From Verminephrobacter eiseniae EF01-2 (lineage in GTDB: Bacteria > Pseudomonadota > Gammaproteobacteria > Burkholderiales > Burkholderiaceae_C), in the NCBI RefSeq assembly GCF_000015565.1, contig NC_008786.1, forward strand, positions 2,418,001 through 2,482,000: a stretch of DNA of 64,000 bases, given 5' to 3'. The position numbers and the translations under genes are program-made. Shown here in pieces: positions 24,906-32,810 of the stretch. The notes under the pieces were generated by a model that was given only the letters and a program-made list of their open reading frames with translations, made no database searches and was not told where the DNA came from. Numbering within the stretch: the first letter of the stretch is position 1; every line of letters begins with the position of its first letter.

Positions 24906-25889
24906 TCAGATATTGTTGAAAATGCTTCCGGCGCCAACTTGCCGCGCCCGCGCAAGGGCGAGCACGGCGATGGCGGTGTCTTGCGCGCCCGTGCCAGTGA
25001 GGTCGCAGATCGTCACCTCATCATCGCCGCGGCGACCGCCGGCCTGCCCTGCAATGACCTGGCCGAGTTCGGCAAAGCGCGCATCGGCGGCAACCACGCC
25101 CGCATGAATGGCGTGATGCAGCTCGCCAAGCACGCGTGTCTGCGACAGGCTGTCGCAGACATAGCTTGCCGCCTTGAACACGGCAGGCGCGAGTTCGTTC
25201 TTGTGCTGTGCATCCGAACCCATCGCGGTGATGTGCAAGCCTGGATGCAGGTCGTCCGCGCCGACCAGAGGTGTGCTGCTCGGCGTGCTGGTGATGACGA
25301 TATCGGCGTGGCGGAGTGCCTGATTCACGCTATCGGCAAGCGCGCATGGCACACCCTGGACTTCCTCGGCAAAACGCGCAGCGCGGTATGGATTGCGCGC
25401 CCAGACCGTTGCGTGCTCGATGTCCCGCACCAGCATCAGCGCCTGCAATTGCAATCTTGCCTGTTCGCCGGCGCCGATGACGGCGACACGCTTGGCATTG
25501 CGCCTTGACAGCCAGCGCGCCGCAACCGCGCCTGCCGCCGCCGTGCGCACCGCTGTCAGATAACCGTTGTCCAGCAGCACCGCTTCAATCAGGCCGGTGC
25601 GCGCCGACAACACCAGCATCAGCCCGTTCAGACTGGCAAGCCCAAGCGCCGGGTTGTTGAAAAACCCTGAACTGACCTTGATCGCAAAACTTTCAAAGCG
25701 CGGCAGACAGGCGGTCTTGACATCGACTTCTCCGGCATGTTCGGGAATATCGAGGCGCAGAATCGGCGGCATCGCCACCGCTTCCGTTGCCAGCGAGCGG
25801 AATGCCGCTTCAACCTGGTCGATGGCGGCGAGATCGAGCGGCACCAAGGCGCGCAATTGCGTCGCGCCGAGAATGGAAATGGATGACAT
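24906..25889 (-). CDS. eutC: Ornithine cyclodeaminase-like protein of the ectoine cluster
   Basis: 327 residues of the OCD/mu-crystallin family. The NAD-binding region is AKRVAVIGAGEQARLQLQAL. Key stretches FAIKVSSGFFNNPALGL and LTAVRTAAAGAVAARWLS match the family. EutC usually stands next to EutB in ectoine-utilisation operons; its exact reaction is not settled and may handle 5-hydroxyectoine-derived intermediates. The ATG follows the eutB stop by one base (TGATATG), so the two are coupled. An upstream ATG 20 codons earlier is within eutB and unlikely. Confidence 0.88.
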   Translation of the reverse strand: MSSISILGATQLRALVPLDLAAIDQVEAAFRSLATEAVAMPPILRLDIPEHAGEVDVKTACLPRFESFAIKVSSGFFNNPALGLASLNGLMLVLSARTGLIEAVLLDNGYLTAVRTAAAGAVAARWLSRRNAKRVAVIGAGEQARLQLQALMLVRDIEHATVWARNPYRAARFAEEVQGVPCALADSVNQALRHADIVITSTPSSTPLVGADDLHPGLHITAMGSDAQHKNELAPAVFKAASYVCDSLSQTRVLGELHHAIHAGVVAADARFAELGQVIAGQAGGRRGDDEVTICDLTGTGAQDTAIAVLALARARQVGAGSIFNNI

Positions 25890-25890
25890 A

Positions 25891-26850
25891 TCACGCTGCC
25901 CCAATGAGATGGCGATGCAATTCGATATCGATATTGCAGCCACTGACAATGATCACGAGCGCTCCGCGCTCCGCGCTGAGCATGCGCTCCAGCGCCGCCG
26001 CCATGCCGACCGCCGCCGCCCCCTCCACGACCAGGCGCTCCTCGCGATAGGCATGCACGATGCCGCGTGCGATGGCGGCTTCATCGAGCAGCAGGACGCG
26101 ATCGATGAGCGCTCGCGTGAGCATGAAGGTATGCCGGTTGTCGAGTCCAATGCCGCCGCCGAGCGAGTCGGCCAGCGTCTTTACTTCATCGACGGACACC
26201 GGCTTTCCCGCCGCCAGACTCGCGTGCATGGCGGCGCCGCGCTCCATCGTGGCGCCGATCATCCGGACTTGCGGCTGTATGCCTTTCGCCGCCAGCGCGA
26301 CGCCACTGAACAAGCCGCCGCCCGACAAGGGCACGACGATGGTGGCGACATCCGGCAAGGCTTCGAGAATTTCCAGGCCAATGGTGGCTTGCCCGGCGAT
26401 CACCAGCGGATCATCGAAGGGCGGCACGCATGCGCCGCCTCGTTCGCGTGCCAGCCGCAGCGCTTCGGCCTGCGCATCGTCCTGCCCGTTGCCGACGATC
26501 ACGACGCGGGCACCGAGCGCGGCAATGGCATCGACCTTGTTCTGCGGCACCAGCGCCGACAGGCACACCGTCGCCTCCATCCCGAGCGCGCGCGCCGCAT
26601 AAGCCAGCGCGCGGCCATGGTTGCCCGTCGAGGCGGTCACGACACGCTTGACGCCCTGCTCCGCCAGCGCGACCAAGGCATTCGTGGCGCCGCGCAGTTT
26701 GAAACTGCCGGTCGGGTGAACCGTTTCCAGCTTGAGATAAACCGGTGCGCCCACCATGCGCGCCAGCGCCGGCGACGCCACCAGCGGTGTGCGGCAAATG
26801 CGCCCTGCGATGCGTTGACGCGCACGATAAACATGGGCAAGCGTGGACAT
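25891..26850 (-). CDS. eutB: Threonine dehydratase-like PLP lyase of the ectoine cluster
   Basis: 319-residue type II PLP enzyme. The Schiff-base Lys is in GSFKLRGATNAL, and STGNHGRALAYAA and PLSGGGLFSGVAL are the substrate- and phosphate-binding loops. It lacks the regulatory ACT domain of biosynthetic IlvA, as do EutB proteins, which are thought to act on hydroxylated intermediates from 5-hydroxyectoine. First gene of the minus-strand unit eutB-eutC-doeA-doeB-doeX. The candidate EnuR site TGTCCTAGGACA lies about 60 bp upstream. Confidence 0.88.
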   Translation of the reverse strand: MSTLAHVYRARQRIAGRICRTPLVASPALARMVGAPVYLKLETVHPTGSFKLRGATNALVALAEQGVKRVVTASTGNHGRALAYAARALGMEATVCLSALVPQNKVDAIAALGARVVIVGNGQDDAQAEALRLARERGGACVPPFDDPLVIAGQATIGLEILEALPDVATIVVPLSGGGLFSGVALAAKGIQPQVRMIGATMERGAAMHASLAAGKPVSVDEVKTLADSLGGGIGLDNRHTFMLTRALIDRVLLLDEAAIARGIVHAYREERLVVEGAAAVGMAAALERMLSAERGALVIIVSGCNIDIELHRHLIGAA

Positions 26851-26906
26851 GCGACAGCCTTGAATTCCAGGGCAGGCAAGTCTACTGTCCCGAATACACT
26901 TTTTTG

Positions 26907-26921
26907 ATTGTCCTAGGACAC
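26907..26921. promoter_or_regulatory. Candidate EnuR operator in front of eutB
   Basis: ATTGTCCTAGGACAC, containing the perfect palindrome TGTCCTAGGACA (26909-26920). The ten bases ATTGTCCTAG recur at 28443-28452 in the enuR-ehuB gap. Confidence 0.6.
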
Positions 26922-26928
26922 GTCGATA

Positions 26929-27001
26929 AGAATGAAGAAGGAAGGCTGAAAACTGCTCCGTGATGGCGGGCGGCAAGGCGGGTTTCCTTCTTCCTCCTTC
27001 A
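26929..27001. repeat. Hairpin-forming repeat after enuR, copy 2
   Basis: Shares the core CTGAAAACTGCTCCG and TGGCGGGCGGC with 22124-22199, but the flanking stem is different (GAAGAAGGAAGG against CCTTCTTCCTCC). It ends at the enuR stop codon, so it may terminate enuR. Confidence 0.6.
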
Positions 27002-28396
27002 ACTGAAGTCGTGCACATGCGGATATTGCTCGAACACTTCCCGAATCGTTTCGACCGCCGCCTTGAAACTGCTGTCGCTGATCTCCGCGCCCACGCACAG
27101 GCGCACTGCCTTGGGCTTGCGGGCGCCATGCACGACGAACGGGTCGGGCAAGGTGAGCGCGATGCGGCGCCTGCGCAGTTCGCGTGTGATGAGATCGACC
27201 TGCCAGTTGTCGGGCACGCGCAGCCAGACGGATAGCGCATGGGGATGGCCGCCCAGCACATAGGCGCCGAGCACTTCGCGCACCACGGTCTGCCGCGCCG
27301 CCAGCCGCTCGCGCTGAATCGCAACCAGCCGCTGCGCGGTGCCATCCATGATCCAGCGGGTGGCGATTTCCGCCATCGGCGCAGAGGCCATCCAACTGCT
27401 CACGCGCAATATGCTCTCGGCGCGCAGCGCGAGGCGCCGCGGCATGGCCAGATAGCCGGTGCGCAGCCCGCTCAGCACCGATTTCGTCATGCTCGTGCAG
27501 TAAAACGCAAGCTCCGGGATCAGGCTTGCGATGGGCGTTTGCGCCTTGGCCGGCAGCGCGCCATGAACATCGTCCTCGATCACGTTCACGCCATAGCGTT
27601 CGGCAATGCGCGCAATGGCGCGGCGCCGCGAGTCGGGCATCAATGCCACCGTGGGGTTGTTCAAGGTGGGGGTGCAGACCAGTGCGCTGACACGTTCGCT
27701 GTTGCAGATTTCCTCGAAGTGATCGGGACGGATGCCATGCTCGTCGATGTCGAGGCCCTTGAGCGTAAAGCCGAGCACATTGGCCAGGCCGATCACGCCG
27801 TGGTCTGTCAGGCTCTCGCACAGCACCGTATCGCCAGGACCGACGACGGACGCCAGCGCCAGAAAAATGCCGTGCGCCGCGCCATTCGTGACCAGCAGGG
27901 TGTCTGCCCTGGCCGGCATGTTGAGCGCGGCGAGCCAGGCCACGCCCGCCTGCCGGTGGTGCTCGAAACCGGCGATAGGCCGACAGGCGCGAATCCAGGG
28001 CTGCTCCTCGATGGTCGAGAAACTCGCGCAGACCTTGCGCCACATCGCATCGTGTTCCCGCGTATGGACGATGCGCGCAATCGAAAAATCAACCACCGAG
28101 CGCTCATCCTTGTCCAGCATATAGCTCGACATCGCCTCGGTGACACGCGCAGAGACAAAACTCCCGCGCCCGACCTCGCAGCGGATCAGGCCGTGCCGCT
28201 CCAGTTCCTTATAGGCATTGGTGACGGTCTGGACGCTGATTTTCAGGTCGGCGGCAACTTCGCGCTGCGGCGGCAGGCGCATGCCGGAAGGCAGCGCCGC
28301 GCTCTCGATATCGCTGGCAATCGCCTTCACCAGTTGCTTGTACTTCGACTGGACTCCCTGCCCCGTTTGCACCGCCTCACGCCACCGCTGGTTCAT
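26999..28396 (-). CDS. enuR: MocR-type regulator of ectoine genes
   Basis: 465-residue MocR/PdxR regulator: N-terminal GntR winged helix (about residues 18-85, LPPQREVAADLKISVQTVTNAYKELERHGLI) fused to an aminotransferase-like domain. The PLP Lys is in TSMTKSVLSGLRTGYL. EnuR is known to repress ectoine uptake and catabolic genes until an ectoine-derived metabolite such as N-acetyl-diaminobutyrate binds to its PLP. It is divergent from ehuB, and two ATTGTCCTAG sites flank it, in front of both gene groups it should control. Confidence 0.9.
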   Translation of the reverse strand: MNQRWREAVQTGQGVQSKYKQLVKAIASDIESAALPSGMRLPPQREVAADLKISVQTVTNAYKELERHGLIRCEVGRGSFVSARVTEAMSSYMLDKDERSVVDFSIARIVHTREHDAMWRKVCASFSTIEEQPWIRACRPIAGFEHHRQAGVAWLAALNMPARADTLLVTNGAAHGIFLALASVVGPGDTVLCESLTDHGVIGLANVLGFTLKGLDIDEHGIRPDHFEEICNSERVSALVCTPTLNNPTVALMPDSRRRAIARIAERYGVNVIEDDVHGALPAKAQTPIASLIPELAFYCTSMTKSVLSGLRTGYLAMPRRLALRAESILRVSSWMASAPMAEIATRWIMDGTAQRLVAIQRERLAARQTVVREVLGAYVLGGHPHALSVWLRVPDNWQVDLITRELRRRRIALTLPDPFVVHGARKPKAVRLCVGAEISDSSFKAAVETIREVFEQYPHVHDFS

Positions 28397-28442
28397 TTTC
28401 GGTTCCGCTCTTGCCTAGTGTCGCAAACGGCAGTTTGAAAAC

Positions 28443-28458
28443 ATTGTCCTAGTCCAAT
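28443..28458. promoter_or_regulatory. Candidate EnuR operator between enuR and ehuB
   Basis: ATTGTCCTAGTCCAAT shares its first ten bases with the site in front of eutB. A weaker look-alike, TTGCCTAGTG, lies at 28411-28420, giving two sites in tandem as MocR regulators often use. Confidence 0.6.
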
Positions 28459-28557
28459 CAGAAGCAAATTATATGGCCTGTATGCTACGTTTCGTGGCGC
28501 TCTCGAATCGGGCACATGTCCCGTTTTGCCCAGGCTGCCAAACAAAGGAGACCAGAC

Positions 28558-29403
28558 ATGAAGTTCAAGCATGGAATGCTCGGAATACTTTGCATCATGG
28601 TAGCGGGGCTGCTGCAAGTCTCCGCCGCAAGCGCTGAAACCACCTTGCAGCGCATCGTGCGCACCAGCGAGGTGCGCATCGGCTATGCCAACGAAAATCC
28701 CTTCGCCTACACGACACCGGACGGCGTCGTCACTGGCGAATCGCCCGAAATCGCCCGGAAAGTCTTCGCCAGACTGGGGGTGAAAAAAGTGGATGCCGTG
28801 TTGACCGAATGGGGCGCGCTCATTCCCGGCTTGCGCGCCGGACGCTTCGACGTGATCGCAGCGGGCATGTATGTCACGCCTGGGCGCTGCAAGCAGGTCG
28901 CTTTCGCCGATCCGCAATACCAGATCGCCGACACGCTGCTGGTATTGAAGGGCAACCCGAAGGGTCTCAAGAGCTATGCCGATATCGCCAGACAGGCCAA
29001 CGTCAAACTTGCCGTGATGGCCGGCACGGCAGAACTCGGCTATGCGCGCAAGGCCGGCATCAAGGATGGGCAGATTTTGCAGGTGCCCGACACCACCGCG
29101 CAATTGCAGGCCGTGCGCACACGCCGCGCCGATGCCGCAGTCGGCACCGCGCTGACGATGAAGAGCCTCGCGGCAAAAGGCGGCGCGCAACTCGAAGCCC
29201 TCGACGATTTTATCGACGACCCCAAACACACCGGCTACGGCGCGCTTGCGTTCCGCCCCGAAGATGCCGACCTGCGCGATGCCGTCAACGAGGTGCTGCA
29301 CGCCTGGCTCGGCACCGACGATCATCTGAAGACGGTTGCTCCGTTCGGCTTCGACAAGAGCAATCTGTCGGCGAAAAAGAGCGGAGAACTTTGCGGCGGC
29401 TGA
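28558..29403 (+). CDS. ehuB: Ectoine/hydroxyectoine-binding periplasmic protein
   Basis: 281-residue solute-binding protein of the SBP_bac_3 family with a signal peptide (GILCIMVAGLLQVSAASA, cleavage near residue 26). VRIGYANENPFAYTTPDG and GVLTEWGALIPGLRAGRFDVIAAGMYVTPGRC (residues 80-115 region) match EhuB, including aromatic residues expected to cage the ectoine ring. The ATG at 28558 has AAAGGAGACC just upstream. First gene of ehuB-C-D-A, divergent from enuR. Ectoine specificity is inferred from the whole island. Confidence 0.9.
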   Translation: MKFKHGMLGILCIMVAGLLQVSAASAETTLQRIVRTSEVRIGYANENPFAYTTPDGVVTGESPEIARKVFARLGVKKVDAVLTEWGALIPGLRAGRFDVIAAGMYVTPGRCKQVAFADPQYQIADTLLVLKGNPKGLKSYADIARQANVKLAVMAGTAELGYARKAGIKDGQILQVPDTTAQLQAVRTRRADAAVGTALTMKSLAAKGGAQLEALDDFIDDPKHTGYGALAFRPEDADLRDAVNEVLHAWLGTDDHLKTVAPFGFDKSNLSAKKSGELCGG

Positions 29404-29463
29404 GGTAAAAACACCTTCCCCAACGCGCCGCCTCCCGCCGTTCGAGCCAGGACAGGAATAGCC

Positions 29464-30132
29464 ATGCGTGAACTCATGCCCCTGTTGATGAAGGGCACCC
29501 TCGTCACCATCGAGATCGCCCTCTACAGCATCCTGCTGGCGATTGTGATGGCGGGCCTCGCCACTGCGCTGCGCACTGCGCCGCTGCGCGTGGTGCGCTG
29601 GACCGGCAATATTTATGTCGAGGTGTTCCGCGGCACTTCCCTGCTGGTGCAGTTGTTCTGGTTCTTCTTTGTGCTGCCGCTGGCGCCCTTCAATATTGAA
29701 CTGACGCCCTTTACCGTCGCCATCGTCGGCCTGGGGCTGCACTACGGGGCATATGGCTCGGAACTTCTGCGCGGCGCGCTGCACTCGGTGCCGAATGGGC
29801 AATACGAAGCAGCGCTCGCACTCAATATGAGCGCCGCCACACGCATGCGCCGCATCGTGCTGCCGCAGGCGCTTCTCAACGCGCTGCCGCCGGCGACCAA
29901 CCTGATGATCGAATTGCTCAAGGGCACCTCGTTAGTCTCGCTGATCACGCTCTCTGACCTCACCTTCCGCGCGCGCCAGCTCGACGAATCCACCTTCAGG
30001 ACCGCCGAAATCTTCTCGCTGACGCTGGTGATCTACTTCGTGCTGGCGCAGACCATCTCGTATGCCATGCGCCACGTCGAGCGGCGCCTGGGCAAACACA
30101 TCAGCGGCCACGGCGCCGCCCCCGGCAAATGA
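29464..30132 (+). CDS. ehuC: Ectoine ABC transporter permease
   Basis: 222-residue polar-amino-acid-type permease (HisMQ family). Typical stretches: YVEVFRGTSLLVQLFWFFFVLP and the coupling loop AALALNMSAATRMRRIVLPQALLNALPP. Five membrane segments are expected. It lies 60 bp after ehuB and overlaps ehuD by 4 bp, so EhuC and EhuD form the membrane channel for EhuB. Confidence 0.9.
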   Translation: MRELMPLLMKGTLVTIEIALYSILLAIVMAGLATALRTAPLRVVRWTGNIYVEVFRGTSLLVQLFWFFFVLPLAPFNIELTPFTVAIVGLGLHYGAYGSELLRGALHSVPNGQYEAALALNMSAATRMRRIVLPQALLNALPPATNLMIELLKGTSLVSLITLSDLTFRARQLDESTFRTAEIFSLTLVIYFVLAQTISYAMRHVERRLGKHISGHGAAPGK

Positions 30133-30791
30133 CGACGCACTTCTTCGACATGCAGTACGCGCTGCGCATCCTGCCGGAACTGTTGCGCGCATCGGTGCAC
30201 ACCATCGGCATCACCCTGGCCGGCTTTGCCATCGCGCTCGTGCTGGGCCTGATGCTCGCCATCATGCGGCGCAGCGAGACCCGATTCATCGCGAAGCCGA
30301 CCGCATTTTTCATCGAATTCATCCGCAGCACGCCGCTGTTGATTCAGGTGTATATGCTGTTCTACGTCGCGCCACTGTATGGCATCACGATGTCGGCGCT
30401 CACCGCAGGCACGCTCGGCATCGCCGTGCATTACGCCTGTTACGTGTCGGAGGTCTATCGCGCCGGCTTGAATGGCGTGGCGCGCGGGCAATGGGAAGCC
30501 GCCTGCGCGCTGTCGCTCTCGCCGTGGCGCACCTATAGCGGCATCATCTTGCCGCAGGCCATCCGCCCCATTCTCCCCGCGCTTGGCAACTACTTCGTGG
30601 CGATGTTCAAGGACACGCCGGTGCTCTCCGCCATCACCGTGGTCGAACTGATGCAGCAGGCGAAGAACATCGGCTCCGAGACCTTCCGCTTTCTCGAACC
30701 GATCACGCTGGCCGGACTATTCTTTCTGTTGATCAGCGTGACATGCGCCTCCTGCCTGCGCCAGCTCGAACACCGCGTGAGGCTGCCATGA
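30129..30791 (+). CDS. ehuD: Ectoine ABC transporter permease, second subunit
   Basis: 220-residue permease homologous to EhuC. FIEFIRSTPLLIQVYMLFYVAP and GQWEAACALSLSPWRTYSGIILPQAIRPILP are the family hallmarks. Its ATG overlaps the ehuC stop (ATGA). A 55-bp gap separates it from ehuA. Confidence 0.9.
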   Translation: MTTHFFDMQYALRILPELLRASVHTIGITLAGFAIALVLGLMLAIMRRSETRFIAKPTAFFIEFIRSTPLLIQVYMLFYVAPLYGITMSALTAGTLGIAVHYACYVSEVYRAGLNGVARGQWEAACALSLSPWRTYSGIILPQAIRPILPALGNYFVAMFKDTPVLSAITVVELMQQAKNIGSETFRFLEPITLAGLFFLLISVTCASCLRQLEHRVRLP

Positions 30792-30846
30792 ACACGGGTC
30801 CGCCATCGTCGCGCAGCACCCATCCGGGCCGCGACGCGGCACGCTG

Positions 30847-31671
30847 ATGGAACACCGGGAGAAGCAAATGCAACCAGAGCCTGCACCAGATGCGTCAGCC
30901 ACCCCGATGGTGCGCTTCAAGGGCGCCACCAAGCGCTATGGCGCGCTCACCGTGATCGATGCACTCCATCTCGATGTCGCCCGCAACGAGAAACTTGCGA
31001 TCATCGGGCCGAGCGGCTCGGGCAAATCCACCTTGCTGCGCGTGCTGATGACGTTAGACCCGCTCACCGATGGCGTGATCGAAGTGGACGGCGAACCGCT
31101 CACGCACATGTGGCGCAGCGGCGAGCTCGTCACAGCTTCCAAACGCCATGTGCGGCAGGTGCGCAGCAAGATCGGCATGGTGTTCCAGAGCTTCAACCTG
31201 TTTGCGCACATGACCGCCATCGAGAACACGATAGAAGCGCCATTGCGCGTGCTTGGCATGTCGAAGAAGGAGGCCAGCGAGCGCGGCCGCGAGCTTCTTT
31301 CCATGGTTGGTCTGGCCGACAAATGCCATCACTACCCGTCACAGTTGTCGGGTGGCCAGCAGCAGCGCGTAGCCATCGCGCGCGCACTCGCCATGCGTCC
31401 GAAAATCATGCTCTTTGACGAAGTGACTTCTGCGCTCGACCCCGAATTGTGCGGCGAAGTGTTGAACGTCATCCGCAAGCTCGGCAGCGAGCACAACCTG
31501 ACCATGCTGATGGTCACGCACCAGATGGGTTTTGCGAAGGAGTTTGCCGATCGCGTGTGCTTCTTCTCGCAAGGCAAGGTCATCGAGCAGGCAGCGCCGC
31601 AGCAATTCTTCTCCGCGCCACAGCACGAGCGCACGCAACAGTTTTTGCGGGCCGTTACGCAGGCCCTGTGA
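30847..31671 (+). CDS. ehuA: Ectoine ABC transporter ATPase
   Basis: 274-residue polar-amino-acid-type ATPase. Walker A GPSGSGKST near residue 56, signature LSGGQQQRVAIARAL and Walker B IMLFDEVTSALDPE. The first ATG is annotated, but an in-frame ATG at 30868 has GGGAG 6 bp upstream and may be the real start. Last gene of the ehu operon; the next gene (corC) is 263 bp away and unrelated. Confidence 0.9.
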   Translation: MEHREKQMQPEPAPDASATPMVRFKGATKRYGALTVIDALHLDVARNEKLAIIGPSGSGKSTLLRVLMTLDPLTDGVIEVDGEPLTHMWRSGELVTASKRHVRQVRSKIGMVFQSFNLFAHMTAIENTIEAPLRVLGMSKKEASERGRELLSMVGLADKCHHYPSQLSGGQQQRVAIARALAMRPKIMLFDEVTSALDPELCGEVLNVIRKLGSEHNLTMLMVTHQMGFAKEFADRVCFFSQGKVIEQAAPQQFFSAPQHERTQQFLRAVTQAL

Positions 31672-31934
31672 GTGATGACTGCTTTGCTCGCGCCAGCATA
31701 TTGAACACACTGGAAAAAAATGGCAGAAGGCGGGGTTTTTCGAGGCCCGGTGGAAAGCAGGTCTTGCCGGGTACGACGACTTCGACGACATCGCTTAGAT
31801 ACCGCTGGACGCAAACACCGTCCACGGATGCGTTCCAGGCCGCCGTGCGCGCCGGCGCGCCGGCCGGCGGCCAGCACAATCCGTTATCCTGATGGCCTGT
31901 CCCACTCATTGCATGCAGTGCACGCACACACGAA

Positions 31935-32810
31935 GTGTCTGACCCGCATCCCGCGCGCTGGCCCGAGAGGGAGGGCAAGCGCAGTTTCTTGCAGAAAGTG
32001 GTCGAGTTCATCCATCCCGGGCCGGATTCCATGGAGGAACTCAGCGCCACCCTGGCCGAGGCTGAAAACAACCAGGTCATTGGTGCCGACGCGCGCGTGA
32101 TGATCGAGCGCGTCATCCGCATGGACGACATGACGGCCGGTGATGTGATGGTGGCGGCGCCCCGCATGGACCTGATCCACATCGATGCGTCGCCCGATGC
32201 GCTGCTGGAACAGGTCATCGGCACCGCGCATTCGCGGTTTCCGGTGTACCAGGGGGCGCGCGAGAACATCATCGGCATCCTGCTGGCCAAGGATCTGCTC
32301 AAGCTGCAACGGGCTCCGGAACTGAACATCCGTGCGCTGCTGCGGCCGACCTGGTTCGTGCCCGAGAGCAAGAGGCTGAACGATTTGCTGCGCGAATTCA
32401 GGAGCAACCGCAACCACCTGGCCATCGTCATCGACGAGTTTGGCCGTGTGGCCGGACTGATCACCATCGAGGATGTGCTCGAGCAGATCGTGGGCGAGAT
32501 CGAGGACGAGTTCGACATCCCCGAAGACGAGGGCGACATCTTCAGCCTGGCCGACCACAGCTACCGTGTCAGCGGCGACACGCCGATCGAGCGCGTGGCG
32601 CAGGCTTTTGCCGTCAACATCCTGGGCAGCGACCCGGACGCGCGCTTTGACACCATTGGCGGCCTGATCGCCCATCAAATCGGCCATGTGCCCACGCGGG
32701 GCGATCAGTTGCAACTCGCTGGCCTGCACTTCGTCGTGCTGCACGCCAAGGGCGGTGCGGTGCGGTGGTTCAAAGTGTCCCGGGTCGAAGAGACCGGCGC
32801 CGGCGACTGA
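31935..32810 (+). CDS. corC: Transporter-associated CBS-domain protein, CorC type
   Basis: 291 residues: tandem CBS domains (about residues 65-190, MTAGDVMVAAPRMDLIHID and IVIDEFGRVAGLITIEDVLEQIVGEIEDE) followed by a CorC/HlyC C-terminal domain. Cytoplasmic protein linked to Mg/Co efflux and membrane integrity. GTG start at 31935; no better ATG upstream. Its TGA overlaps the lnt ATG by one base; corC-lnt is a common pair in proteobacteria. A possible -10 box (TATCCT) lies near 31886. Confidence 0.88.
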   Translation: MSDPHPARWPEREGKRSFLQKVVEFIHPGPDSMEELSATLAEAENNQVIGADARVMIERVIRMDDMTAGDVMVAAPRMDLIHIDASPDALLEQVIGTAHSRFPVYQGARENIIGILLAKDLLKLQRAPELNIRALLRPTWFVPESKRLNDLLREFRSNRNHLAIVIDEFGRVAGLITIEDVLEQIVGEIEDEFDIPEDEGDIFSLADHSYRVSGDTPIERVAQAFAVNILGSDPDARFDTIGGLIAHQIGHVPTRGDQLQLAGLHFVVLHAKGGAVRWFKVSRVEETGAGD

